Shown here one piece after another: positions 51,714 through 59,350 of a DNA stretch of 59,485 bases. The first letter of the stretch is position 1; the number at the start of each line of letters is the position of its first letter. The notes under the pieces are model-generated. The model saw nothing but the letters and a program-made list of their open reading frames with translations. It did not search any database and had not been told where the DNA came from. A program made the translations under genes and the position numbers. The stretch spans positions 1 to 59,485 of the forward strand of contig JAJFTK010000144.1 in assembly GCA_021372945.1 (NCBI GenBank). Direction: 5' to 3'. The stretch comes from Planctomycetaceae bacterium. Lineage in GTDB: Bacteria > Planctomycetota > Phycisphaerae > Sedimentisphaerales > Anaerohalosphaeraceae.

Positions 51714-52538
51714 ATGCACGTCAAAGACCGGGCCATCTGTCTTCGAGCGGTAAACTATTCGGACACTTCACAGGTCATCACATTGCTGTGCCGCGAGCAC
51801 GGCAAGCTTGGGGCCATGGCAAAAGGTTCGCGAAGGCCCAAGAACGCCTTCGATGGCCCCATCGAGGTATTCTCCTGCGGCAGCGTGGTCCTGGTGGTCA
51901 AGGATTCCGGCGGCCAGCTTGCCGCGCTGACAGAATTTCACCAGGAGCCGCGCTTTAGGCAATTAACAAAACGTCTTGCAGCCCTGCATGCCGCCCTCTT
52001 CGGCGCCGAGTTGACCGAGGCCTTTTTAGAGGAGCACGATCCGCACCCCGCCCTGTTTGACAAGTTCCTGAAGTTCCTTGAAACCGTGCAGGATAGTGCG
52101 TCGGACAGCCTGGTCTGGGCATGGCTGATCCTATACCAGCTCCGGCTGCTGGAGGAAACAGGAATCGCGCCCGTATGGGACCAATGCACAAATTGCGGCA
52201 CATCATTGACAAGCAGCGACTCTCCCCCTGCCAGGGGCCTGCACCCCACAGACAAATCTAACTCTCCCCCTGTAAAGGGGGAGTCCGGCGCAGCCGGGAG
52301 GGGGTATCATTCCGCGGTCTATTTTTCCAGCCGGAACAACGGTTTGCTCTGTTCGGCCTGCGAAGGCACTTTTGTGGAAAAGCGAGCGATTGACTGGAAA
52401 ATTGTCGAGATCCTGCAGCAGCCGTCCCGGCTGCCCAAGACCGATATTGAAACATTAAAGCAAACCGAGGCACTGCTCATCTATCATCTGACCGAGCTAT
52501 TGCACAAGCGCCCCAAAATGGCCAAGTACTTCAGCTAG
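51714..52538 (+). CDS. recO: DNA repair protein RecO with an in-frame repeat insertion
   Basis: The protein has 274 residues. The N-terminal OB fold begins MHVKDRAICLRAVNYSDTSQ, and TLLCREHGKLGAMAKGSRRP is typical. The zinc finger has Cys158-x2-Cys161 (CTNC) and Cys213-x2-Cys216 (CSAC). Between the two pairs, residues about 169-199 are encoded by a palindromic repeat (52220-52310) also found between genes at 33741-33788, so the loop was lengthened without breaking the frame. RecO loads RecA with RecR in recombinational repair. It overlaps the convergent hisF by eight bases. Confidence 0.9.
   Translation: MHVKDRAICLRAVNYSDTSQVITLLCREHGKLGAMAKGSRRPKNAFDGPIEVFSCGSVVLVVKDSGGQLAALTEFHQEPRFRQLTKRLAALHAALFGAELTEAFLEEHDPHPALFDKFLKFLETVQDSASDSLVWAWLILYQLRLLEETGIAPVWDQCTNCGTSLTSSDSPPARGLHPTDKSNSPPVKGESGAAGRGYHSAVYFSSRNNGLLCSACEGTFVEKRAIDWKIVEILQQPSRLPKTDIETLKQTEALLIYHLTELLHKRPKMAKYFS
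52220..52310. repeat. CCCC-GGGGGAG palindromic repeat inside recO
   Basis: A partial first copy (CTCTCCCCCTGCCAGGGG) is followed by a full one at 52260-52310: CTCCCCCtgtaaaGGGGGAG, then GGCGCAGCCGGGAGGGGGT. The full copy matches the intergenic one at 33741-33788. The insertion length keeps the recO frame open. Confidence 0.8.
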
Positions 52539-53295
52539 CGACGTTCACGCCTTTTTTGCGAAGATACGCCTTCAGATCTGGAATCGTGATCGTATTGAAA
52601 TGAAATACGCTTGCGGCCAGCAGGATCGTCGCGCCTGCCTGGACGGCCTCGTAGAAATGCTCCAGTTTGCCGGCGCCGCCGGAGGCGACAACCTCGGCTT
52701 CGACGGCCTTCCTGATTGCGCGGATCACGGGCAGGTCATAGCCGGTCTTTGCGCCGTCGCCGGCCTTGCTCGTCGGCAGGATCACCGGCACGCCGTAGCC
52801 ATTCACCTGCTTAGCCCATTCAACCGCGTCTTTACCGGTCGCCGTGCGCCCGCCGTCAATATAAACCTCGTAGCCCGAGGGCAGCTTAGGGTTGACATCC
52901 ACGTCGATGGCCACCGTGACGCACTCGCGGCCAAATTCCTTAACCATTTCAGCGATCACGGCAGGTTTGCGAAACGCCGCGCTGCTGGTCGAAATTGTAT
53001 CGGCCCCGGCCTCGAGGACGGCCGCTGCGCTCTTGACATCGGCGATGCCCCCGCCAACCGTAAACGGAACGGTCACAACCTCCGCCACGCGTTTGACAAC
53101 ATCGATCAACGTCGGCCGGTTTTCAACCGTCGCGGTAATATCGAGCATCGCCAGTTCGTCCGCCCCGGCCCTGCAGTAGGCTATGGCACATTCGACCGGG
53201 TCGCCGGCGTCCTTGATATCTATGAAGTGCACGCCCTTGACCACCCGCCCGTTCCGCATATCCAGACACGGCATAATACGAATTCTCGTACTCAT
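52531..53295 (-). CDS. hisF: imidazole glycerol phosphate synthase, cyclase subunit
   Basis: The protein has 254 residues and is a (beta/alpha)8 barrel: RIMPCLDMRNGRVVKG with the N-terminal catalytic Asp, VPFTVGGGIADVKSAA, VAIDVD, and VILPTSKAGDGAKTGYDL with the second catalytic Asp. It makes imidazole glycerol phosphate and AICAR with HisH. AAAGGA precedes the ATG. No other his gene is nearby, so it stands alone. Its stop codon overlaps recO by eight bases. Confidence 0.95.
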   Translation of the reverse strand: MSTRIRIMPCLDMRNGRVVKGVHFIDIKDAGDPVECAIAYCRAGADELAMLDITATVENRPTLIDVVKRVAEVVTVPFTVGGGIADVKSAAAVLEAGADTISTSSAAFRKPAVIAEMVKEFGRECVTVAIDVDVNPKLPSGYEVYIDGGRTATGKDAVEWAKQVNGYGVPVILPTSKAGDGAKTGYDLPVIRAIRKAVEAEVVASGGAGKLEHFYEAVQAGATILLAASVFHFNTITIPDLKAYLRKKGVNVAS

Positions 53296-53317
53296 ATCTT
53301 GTCCTTTCTCTGATACG

Positions 53318-53375
53318 GATTCACACCGTTTTTTGACACTGATTTACACAGATCCCCACTGATTAAAACTCGTAA
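53318..53375. repeat. CACTGATT-type repeat between hisF and an unknown gene
   Basis: Units ACGGATTCACACCG, CACTGATTTACACAGAT and CACTGATTAAA lie upstream of hisF. They belong to the same family as the arms around the leu-operon GxxExxY ORF and as 59279-59340, here in one orientation only. Confidence 0.55.
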
Positions 53376-53427
53376 AATGAGCATTCATCAACGCCTATAA
53401 CACTGTCTATTTAACCCATCAGACTTG

Positions 53428-54894
53428 TCATTCCGGTCCTGAGCCAAAATCCGGAGCGTCTAAGCATGAATCGCTGATCCACACAAAAGAATACTTCATG
53501 TCTGTATCGATCACGCATCTTCTGGAAAGATCAGCCCTGTCAATTACCGTCAGAAAGTACTTGTTGGTCCACATGGGATTTTCGGTACGGATCAGCCCGA
53601 CAATCCTTTTGCCGCCCGGAGACCATTTGAAATCAGCAACGGCCTGCCCGGGAACCGATGCAATCTCCTTTGTTTCCACGTTCATAAATTTCAACACTCC
53701 ATCGTGCTTAAAAAGAATCTCCTGCCGGTGCGGATTCCAGTAGGCACGCTCTCCTTTACAAAGTACCGCAGACTGGCCATCCAGTAAATTGTACCATCCT
53801 ATGACTTTGGGAGCATCGTCCTGCAAATAAATTTCATCTGCCGCATTGATGTCCTGCGTGAATAGAATGCTATCGTTTTCCAATGTTTCAAAAAGAATCT
53901 TTTGAGAATCAGGTGACCACGATAGTGTTTGCTTCAATATAGGTCTCTCGTACATCGCGATCCGCTCGCCGGTATCAGTCTGATAAAAGGACAACCGGGT
54001 ACGCTGCCCCAGCATATAAAACCAGCCGCTCCGCTTTTTGCTAACGCGAACTTCTCCGGCATCTTCAAGAATTGCAATGTATTGCTCGCATGGAGAAATT
54101 TTCAGCCGAACGCATCTGCCGGAAAAAACCGGCGTGCAAGCGATCTCAAACGAACCGTTTCTAACAACTCGGACCTGCCCGCTCTGCAAATCCGAAAAGA
54201 CAAAATATCTCTTAGAAATATCCCAAACATCAATATCGCACTCCCTATCGTCCGTTCTGTAGACCTCCTGCCATGTTTTTGAACGCAGATCATATCGGTT
54301 CAAAATGTCATGATGATCACGGCTGACGACTTTGTAAATGCCTCCCGATTCGCCATCGAGGATATCGGTATGGTTCCATTCATCCAGGCGCTGTTGATCA
54401 AGCAGCCGGGATCTTTTCATGATGCCGGTTAAATAGAACGGCGTAATCAAAAAGCAGAAGACAACGTAGCTGATCACGTTGATCTCCAGAACGGCCAAAA
54501 TCGCTTTTTTTCGACTGAGCAGTGACTTGTACAGCCGCCTGATAGCCGGATACTCCGTCAGAACGGTTACGGCGAACGGAACACCCAATGTAATTGGAAG
54601 CGAACTCCAGTAGATATCCCAAAGAGTGTCCGAAAAATGCGTAAGCCCCAGCAGTGCCCCGGCGACGCTTGAAATTACATTGATCACAAGGGCAAACCAT
54701 AAATGCTTCAAAAACCTGACCCGGCGGATTATCAATTTCAGCAGAACCGCTTCCAGTAAAACGACAATCAACAGCAGAAGAAGGCTGGGAACGACCAGAA
54801 AGGAATTGAAGAAATGAAAAACCGGCACAATGGCATTGGCCGTCGCGGAGGCAGCACAGATAAAGAACAACAGCAAGAAAACAACTTTTTTCAT
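53428..54894 (-). CDS. membrane protein with C-terminal propeller-like domain, unknown function
   Basis: The protein has 488 residues. The first about 165 hold a signal-like segment and about four membrane helices (VPSLLLLLIVVLLEAVLL, LAVLEINVISYVVFCFLITP). The remainder is soluble with repeated WSPDSQKILFE, FKWSPGGKRIVGLI and WNPHRQEILFK phrases, as in TolB-like beta-propellers. GAGGT precedes the ATG. I do not recognise a specific family; scaffold or sensor functions are typical for such propellers. It lies between hisF and ruvB, with repeats on both sides. Confidence 0.65.
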   Translation of the reverse strand: MKKVVFLLLFFICAASATANAIVPVFHFFNSFLVVPSLLLLLIVVLLEAVLLKLIIRRVRFLKHLWFALVINVISSVAGALLGLTHFSDTLWDIYWSSLPITLGVPFAVTVLTEYPAIRRLYKSLLSRKKAILAVLEINVISYVVFCFLITPFYLTGIMKRSRLLDQQRLDEWNHTDILDGESGGIYKVVSRDHHDILNRYDLRSKTWQEVYRTDDRECDIDVWDISKRYFVFSDLQSGQVRVVRNGSFEIACTPVFSGRCVRLKISPCEQYIAILEDAGEVRVSKKRSGWFYMLGQRTRLSFYQTDTGERIAMYERPILKQTLSWSPDSQKILFETLENDSILFTQDINAADEIYLQDDAPKVIGWYNLLDGQSAVLCKGERAYWNPHRQEILFKHDGVLKFMNVETKEIASVPGQAVADFKWSPGGKRIVGLIRTENPMWTNKYFLTVIDRADLSRRCVIDTDMKYSFVWISDSCLDAPDFGSGPE

Positions 54895-54944
54895 GGATAC
54901 CTCAACTAATGCCTTTGCCTTTTCTGAAATACTTGCTTGACATG

Positions 54945-55075
54945 ATCAATAGGATTTACAGGATAATCAACTCAACCTCCTTAAAATCCTGTTGATCCTG
55001 TAAATCATGTCTAAAACACTTTATGCCCCTGATTAACATTATCTGTTCTAATCAGTGTATCATCTGTGTCTAACA
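54945..55075. repeat. two adjacent foldbacks between ruvB and the membrane/propeller gene
   Basis: First, AGGATTTACAGGATAATCAAC (about 54951-54971) faces GTTGATCCTGTAAATC (about 54991-55006). Second, CTGATTA (55029-55035) faces TAATCAG (about 55049-55055), followed by more CTGTGT units up to the ruvB stop codon. Both repeat families are thus neighbours here. No gene is enclosed. Confidence 0.65.
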
Positions 55076-55077
55076 CT

Positions 55078-56124
55078 TTACTCCTCAAACAAACTCGTGT
55101 CGTCCGGCAGATTCTTGGATGTGAGATTGATCTTCAGGCCCAGGTGTTTGCAGGCAGCGGGGGTGATCTCGCGGCCGCGCTTGGTCCGGCGGACAAAGCC
55201 GATCTGCAGCAGGTAAGGTTCCACCACGTCTTCGAGCGTGTCGCGTTCTTCGCCCAACGTCGCCGCAAGCGCATCGATGCCCGCCGGGCCGCCGTCATAG
55301 ATCTTGATCAGCGCCCGCAGAAACGAACGGTCCAGTTCGTCCAAACCCAGCTCGTCGATGCGTTCCATCAGCAGGGCGTTTTCGACGATCTCGCCGGTGA
55401 GTTTGCCCTTGCCCTTGACCTGCGCATAATCGCGTACGCGGCGAAGCAGGCGATTGGCCACGCGCGGCGTACCGCGCGACCGGCTCGCGATCAGTTCGAG
55501 CGTACCTTCATCGGTCTTTAGTTCCAGCAGTTTCGCCGAACGCGTGAGAATATCGGTCAACTCGGCGGCCGTATAGAATTCCAGGTGATGCAGCATGCCG
55601 AACCGTCCGCGCAGCGGCGCGCTGAGCAGACCGGCGCGAGTGGTGGCGCCGATAAGCGTAAACCGCTTCAGCGGGAAGTTGATCGTCTTGGCGTGCAGGC
55701 CGCTATCGACGGTGAAGTCAACCTTAAAATCCTCCATCGCCGGGTAGATGAATTCCTCGACGGGCGCGCTGAGACGGTGGATCTCATCGATAAAGAGGAT
55801 ATCGCCGGTGCCGACATTGGTCAGCAGGCCCATGATGTCGCCCTGTTTGGTCAGTGCCGGCCCCGAGGTCACGCGGATGCCCGCGTTCATCTCACGGGCG
55901 ATCACGTGCGCCAGTGTCGTCTTGCCCAGCCCCGGCGGCCCGTAAAACAGGATGTGTTCCAGCGGTTCACCACGCCGTTTGGCCGCCTGGATCGCGATGG
56001 ACAGCTTTTCCTTGACGTTTGCCTGCCCGATGCATTCGCCCAGCGACTGCGGCCGCAGCGTCATATTGAACTGCTCTTCGCGTTCCCCGCCGCTATCCGC
56101 ACTAAGTACTCGATCGATCGCCAT
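55078..56124 (-). CDS. ruvB: Holliday junction branch migration helicase RuvB
   Basis: The protein has 348 residues. It is an AAA+ motor: LEHILFYGPPGLGKTTLAHVIA (Walker A), FIDEIHRLSAPVEE (Walker B), IGATTRAGLLSAPLRGRF, and a C-terminal winged helix ending RTKRGREITPAACKHLGL. It drives branch migration with RuvA. The ATG is six bases from the stop codon of the upstream GxxExxY ORF, and repeat sequence occupies the usual leader, so no Shine-Dalgarno site is visible. This suggests that the insertion displaced its original leader. Confidence 0.96.
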   Translation of the reverse strand: MAIDRVLSADSGGEREEQFNMTLRPQSLGECIGQANVKEKLSIAIQAAKRRGEPLEHILFYGPPGLGKTTLAHVIAREMNAGIRVTSGPALTKQGDIMGLLTNVGTGDILFIDEIHRLSAPVEEFIYPAMEDFKVDFTVDSGLHAKTINFPLKRFTLIGATTRAGLLSAPLRGRFGMLHHLEFYTAAELTDILTRSAKLLELKTDEGTLELIASRSRGTPRVANRLLRRVRDYAQVKGKGKLTGEIVENALLMERIDELGLDELDRSFLRALIKIYDGGPAGIDALAATLGEERDTLEDVVEPYLLQIGFVRRTKRGREITPAACKHLGLKINLTSKNLPDDTSLFEE

Positions 56125-56130
56125 AATTTT

Positions 56131-56577
56131 CTAGACTGGATCTACAGGATTTTCTTTCGACAGGATTACAGGATCTACAGAATTATCAGAATCCTCTCTG
56201 GAGATCTTTTCCAAATTTCTGATTTTCCTTTTAACCTGAACCCCTTTTTCACCAAAATTAATCAGAAGCCCAAGGTCCTTTCCGGTTGCTTTGAGATAAT
56301 TCACCAGTTGAACTTCATGGATTTGCATTATTGTTTTGATTGACTTTAGTTCTATGATAACTTCATTTTCTACCAACAAGTCAGCCTTGAATTCACCAAC
56401 TACTTTGTCATCATACTTAACCAATATTTCAGCTTGATTTTCAGCGAGAATGCCTGCCTTTTGTAGCTCTAAAAGTAAACACTTCTCATACACTGATTCC
56501 AAAAATCCAAAACCCATTCTATTATATACAGTAAAGGCAGCCCCAATAACTTTATTTGTCAGCTCTTGAAATTCCAT
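56131..56577 (-). CDS. GxxExxY protein (PD-(D/E)XK-like), inserted between ruvA and ruvB
   Basis: The protein has 148 residues. The start MEFQELTNKVIGAAFTVYNR and motif GFGFLESVYEKC are classic for the family; the nuclease-like pattern is ADLLVENEVIIELKSI, followed by GLLINFGEKG. The last about 16 residues (SVDPVILSKENPVDPV) are a translation of the CAGGATT-type repeat that flanks the gene, so the native C-terminus has run into the left arm. On the start side an AGGA in the right arm lies ten bases before the ATG. Inverted arms 56155-56182 and 56579-56606 match at 24 of 28. It is a different copy from the leu-operon one by sequence. Confidence 0.85.
   Translation of the reverse strand: MEFQELTNKVIGAAFTVYNRMGFGFLESVYEKCLLLELQKAGILAENQAEILVKYDDKVVGEFKADLLVENEVIIELKSIKTIMQIHEVQLVNYLKATGKDLGLLINFGEKGVQVKRKIRNLEKISREDSDNSVDPVILSKENPVDPV
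56155..56182. repeat. left inverted arm flanking the ruv GxxExxY ORF
   Basis: TTTCGACAGGATTACAGG then ATCTACAGAA, part of a longer run of CAGGAT units from 56132 to about 56193. It lies inside the 3' end of the ORF and matches the complement of 56579-56606 at 24 of 28. Confidence 0.8.
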
Positions 56578-56578
56578 T

Positions 56579-56632
56579 TTTTGTAAATCCTGTAATCCCG
56601 TCTAAAAGCTCCTGTTAATCCGGTCAAAAAAT
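56579..56632. repeat. right inverted arm flanking the ruv GxxExxY ORF
   Basis: TTTTGTAAATCCTGTAATCC then CGTCTAAA (56579-56606), the inverse of 56155-56182. It is followed by CCTGTTAATCCGGTC and AAAAAATAC, a unit almost identical to 45662-45687. It fills the gap to the ruvA stop codon. Confidence 0.8.
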
Positions 56633-56633
56633 A

Positions 56634-57263
56634 CTAGGCTTCGGCACCCTGCTTGATGCGATACACAAGCGGCACGAGTTCTTCGGCCGTTTTAATCTCC
56701 GGGTGTTTACGGCAGGCCAGTTCGATCAGTTCCATCGCTTCGTTCCGCTTTTCGCCCCAGGCGATCAGTATTTCCAGGGCCTCGGTCTGGAACGTGCCGA
56801 ACGGTACCGCGGCCTTTCCGGCGGCGGCAGGCGCCAGCGCAAAGCCGATCAGCTTGCCCTTCAGTTCGGCCGCGATCTGCTGGGCCATCTTCTTGCCGAC
56901 GCCCGGAAGCGCGGTCAGCAGTTTTTCCTCGCCCGACTCGATCGCATCGGCAATACGGGCCACCGGCATGGACAGAGACTTGAGACCTTTCTTGATGCCC
57001 ATGCCTTTGACGCTCGTGTAGATGCGGAAGAACTCTTTTTCGCCGTGCGTCAGAAAGCCGACCATTCGCGGGACCAGGTTGCCGCCGCCGAGCGAACCTT
57101 CGTAATACTCGATCGTGCACAGCACAAGGTCCTCGCCGATGCGGCCGGAAAGCGCGCTGACGGCGAAACCTGGCAGCATGACCTCATAGCAGACCGCGCC
57201 GACCTGCACCAGACACTTGTCCTCATCGAGACTAACGAGTTTTCCTTCGATCTGCGCTATCAT
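56634..57263 (-). CDS. ruvA: Holliday junction branch migration protein RuvA
   Basis: The protein has 209 residues. The N-terminal OB domain is MIAQIEGKLVSLDEDKCLVQ. The helix-hairpin-helix pair reads KGMGIKKGLKSLSMPVARIADAIE and LPGVGKKMAQQIAAELKGKL, and the C-terminal RuvB-binding domain ends LVPLVYRIKQ. It binds four-way DNA junctions and recruits RuvB. It is separated from ruvB by the GxxExxY unit and from ruvC by a foldback. Confidence 0.94.
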   Translation of the reverse strand: MIAQIEGKLVSLDEDKCLVQVGAVCYEVMLPGFAVSALSGRIGEDLVLCTIEYYEGSLGGGNLVPRMVGFLTHGEKEFFRIYTSVKGMGIKKGLKSLSMPVARIADAIESGEEKLLTALPGVGKKMAQQIAAELKGKLIGFALAPAAAGKAAVPFGTFQTEALEILIAWGEKRNEAMELIELACRKHPEIKTAEELVPLVYRIKQGAEA

Positions 57264-57285
57264 AATCTTGTACCAGTTTTTCTTT

Positions 57286-57362
57286 TGACGAGATTAACAG
57301 GATTTACAGGATAAGATTTTGGCAACCATTTTCTCCATCCTGTTAATCCTGTAAATCCTGTC
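57286..57362. repeat. CAGGATT-type foldback between ruvC and ruvA
   Basis: AGGATTTACAGGAT at about 57299-57312 faces ATCCTGtta and ATCCTGTAAATCCTGTC (about 57339-57362) across a 26-base spacer. It has the same arms as the ruvA-ruvB unit but encloses no ORF, so it looks like the empty form of the same arrangement. Confidence 0.7.
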
Positions 57363-57372
57363 TAAAATTTCT

Positions 57373-57849
57373 TTAGTCTGCGTTTTCATTCGCACAGCAC
57401 AAAGCGATCGCGATCGCGTCGGCGACGTCCGGCGGTTCGGGCAGTTGCGGCAGGCCCAGCACCGCCTGGATCGCACGCTGCATCTGCGGTTTGCCCGCGT
57501 GCCCGTTGCCGGTGAGCGACTTCTTGATGCGCGTCGCCGAAAAGCTTTTCACCCGGGCGCCCGCCTGCGCCGACTGCTGCAGGATCACGCCGCGGGCGTG
57601 CCCCATCAGGATGGCTGTGCGCGGATGCTTGTAATGCGAGTACAACTGTTCGACCGCGACCGCCTGCGGCTTGTGCAGCACCAGAACCTGCTGAATATCC
57701 TCGGCGATCTGGTGAAGCCGCTCGTGCAGATCGGCCTTCAGCTTCGTGCGAAAAACGCCCGCCTCGACCAATTTCGTATCCAGCAGCTTTTTTTCCACGA
57801 CCGCGTAGCCGCAAACCTGCAAACCGGGATCGATCCCTAAAATAATCAT
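57373..57849 (-). CDS. ruvC: crossover junction endodeoxyribonuclease RuvC
   Basis: The protein has 158 residues. The RNase H fold has its acidic residues in place: ILGIDPG with Asp7, VAVEQLY with the second acid, and PPDVADAIAIA with the last pair. It resolves Holliday junctions by symmetric nicking. Its ATG directly abuts the cysS stop codon, so the two genes are cotranscribed. Confidence 0.95.
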   Translation of the reverse strand: MIILGIDPGLQVCGYAVVEKKLLDTKLVEAGVFRTKLKADLHERLHQIAEDIQQVLVLHKPQAVAVEQLYSHYKHPRTAILMGHARGVILQQSAQAGARVKSFSATRIKKSLTGNGHAGKPQMQRAIQAVLGLPQLPEPPDVADAIAIALCCANENAD

Positions 57850-59277
57850 TTAAGCTTCTTTGCGTTTAATGCGGTATTCGTGCCCGGGCATATCTTCGAG
57901 AATATAGCCCTTGGCCGTCAGTTCGTTTCGGATCTGGTCGGCGCGGGCCCAGTTCTTGCTCAGCTTGGCCTGCTTGCGTTCTTCGGCAAGAGCCGTGATG
58001 TCGGCAGGGATCTCGCCGGCGGCGCTTTCAAGGATCCCCAGCACCGAATCGATTCTCTCGAACGCCGTCAGCAGCATCCGGGCCTCGGCGCCGCTGGCGT
58101 CAGCCAGCCGATTGGCATCGCGCACCAGTTCGAATACGTGGGCCAGCGCCTTTGACATATTCAGGTCATCGCCCATCGCCTCGGCAAAACCATCCACGGC
58201 GGCCTGGATCACATCCGCCACTTCGTGCCGGATATTCATGCCGGCACGGTCCGCGGCCTGCCGCAGCAGAAAGACGCACTGCGTGATCTTTTCAACCGCC
58301 TGCTCGGCGGCCTTCAATCCGTCAAACGTAAAATTATAATTCTGCCGGTAATGGGAACTGATCAGCGCGTAGCGGATCGCCTGTTTCTTAAAGCCCTTTT
58401 CGACAAGCTGCTGGATGGTGTAAAGATTGCCCTTGGACTTGGACATCTTTTCGCCGTCAAACATCAGGAACCGCGCGTGCAGCCAATACCTCACCCAGCG
58501 TTTATCGGTTACGCCTTCGGACTGGGCGATCTCGCATTCGTGGTGCGGGAAGATGTTGTCCTCGCCGCCGGTATGAATATCGAACTGCTCGCCCAGGTAC
58601 CGCGTGCTCATGGCGGAGCATTCGATGTGCCAGCCCGGAAAGCCCCTGCCCCATGGGCTGTCCCACTGCTGAATGTGGTGCGGGTCGTGCTTCCAGAGGG
58701 CAAAATCCTGCGGGTGTCTCTTTTCCGGATTGATCTCGATCCGCGCGCCGGCATTCAATTCCTCAAGCGTGTTGCCCGACAGCTTTCCATAGTTCTTAAA
58801 CGTGCAGACGTCATAGTACACATTCTGGCCGACCACATAGGCATGGCCTTTCTTGATCAGCGTCTCGACCATCGCGATCATCTCACCGATATGCTCGGTG
58901 GCCCGCGGATAGATGTCGGCGGGCTTGAGGTTCAGCAGCGCCGAAGCGGTCTTGAACGAATCGATATAGAACTGCGCGATCTGCAGCGGGTCCTTCTTCT
59001 CCTTGCGGGCCGCTTCTTCGAGCTTGTCAGCGCCTACGTCGGCGTCGCTGGTCAGATGTCCCACGTCCGTGATGTTCATCACGTGCTTGACCGTGAACCC
59101 CTGAAACTCCAAAAAACGCCTCAGCACGTCCGCCATCAGGAACGAACGGAAATTACCGATATGCGGATGCGAATAGACCGTCGGCCCGCAGCTGTAAATC
59201 CTGACAACTCCCGGCTCAAGCGGCTCAAACAGCTCGACCTTTTTTGACAACGTATTATAAAATCGTATTTGGCTCAT
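57850..59277 (-). CDS. cysS: cysteine-tRNA ligase
   Basis: The protein has 475 residues of class I. The start MSQIRFYNTLSKKVELFEPL and IYSCGPTVYSHPHIGNFRS (the HIGH-type motif is HIGN) are typical. GEKMSKSKGN is the KMSKS loop, and zinc ligands include the first Cys and WHIECSAM. It charges tRNA-Cys. The ATG follows a CACTGATT-type repeat almost directly (gap of two bases), so no ribosome binding site is seen. It is the first gene of the cysS-ruvC-ruvA-ruvB run. Confidence 0.95.
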   Translation of the reverse strand: MSQIRFYNTLSKKVELFEPLEPGVVRIYSCGPTVYSHPHIGNFRSFLMADVLRRFLEFQGFTVKHVMNITDVGHLTSDADVGADKLEEAARKEKKDPLQIAQFYIDSFKTASALLNLKPADIYPRATEHIGEMIAMVETLIKKGHAYVVGQNVYYDVCTFKNYGKLSGNTLEELNAGARIEINPEKRHPQDFALWKHDPHHIQQWDSPWGRGFPGWHIECSAMSTRYLGEQFDIHTGGEDNIFPHHECEIAQSEGVTDKRWVRYWLHARFLMFDGEKMSKSKGNLYTIQQLVEKGFKKQAIRYALISSHYRQNYNFTFDGLKAAEQAVEKITQCVFLLRQAADRAGMNIRHEVADVIQAAVDGFAEAMGDDLNMSKALAHVFELVRDANRLADASGAEARMLLTAFERIDSVLGILESAAGEIPADITALAEERKQAKLSKNWARADQIRNELTAKGYILEDMPGHEYRIKRKEA

Positions 59278-59278
59278 A

Positions 59279-59340
59279 AGACACTGATTAACACTGTTCT
59301 TTTAGACACGGATTAACACCGATTTACACTGTTCTATTAT
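59279..59340. repeat. CACTGATTAACACTG-type repeat upstream of cysS
   Basis: Units GACACTGATTAACACTG, GACACGGATTAACACCG and ATTTACACTGTTC lie in tandem with a period of about 11-13 bases, directly before the cysS start. It is the same family as 53318-53375 and 55029-55075. Only one orientation is visible before the IS begins. Confidence 0.6.
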
Positions 59341-59350
59341 TTTGAATCAC

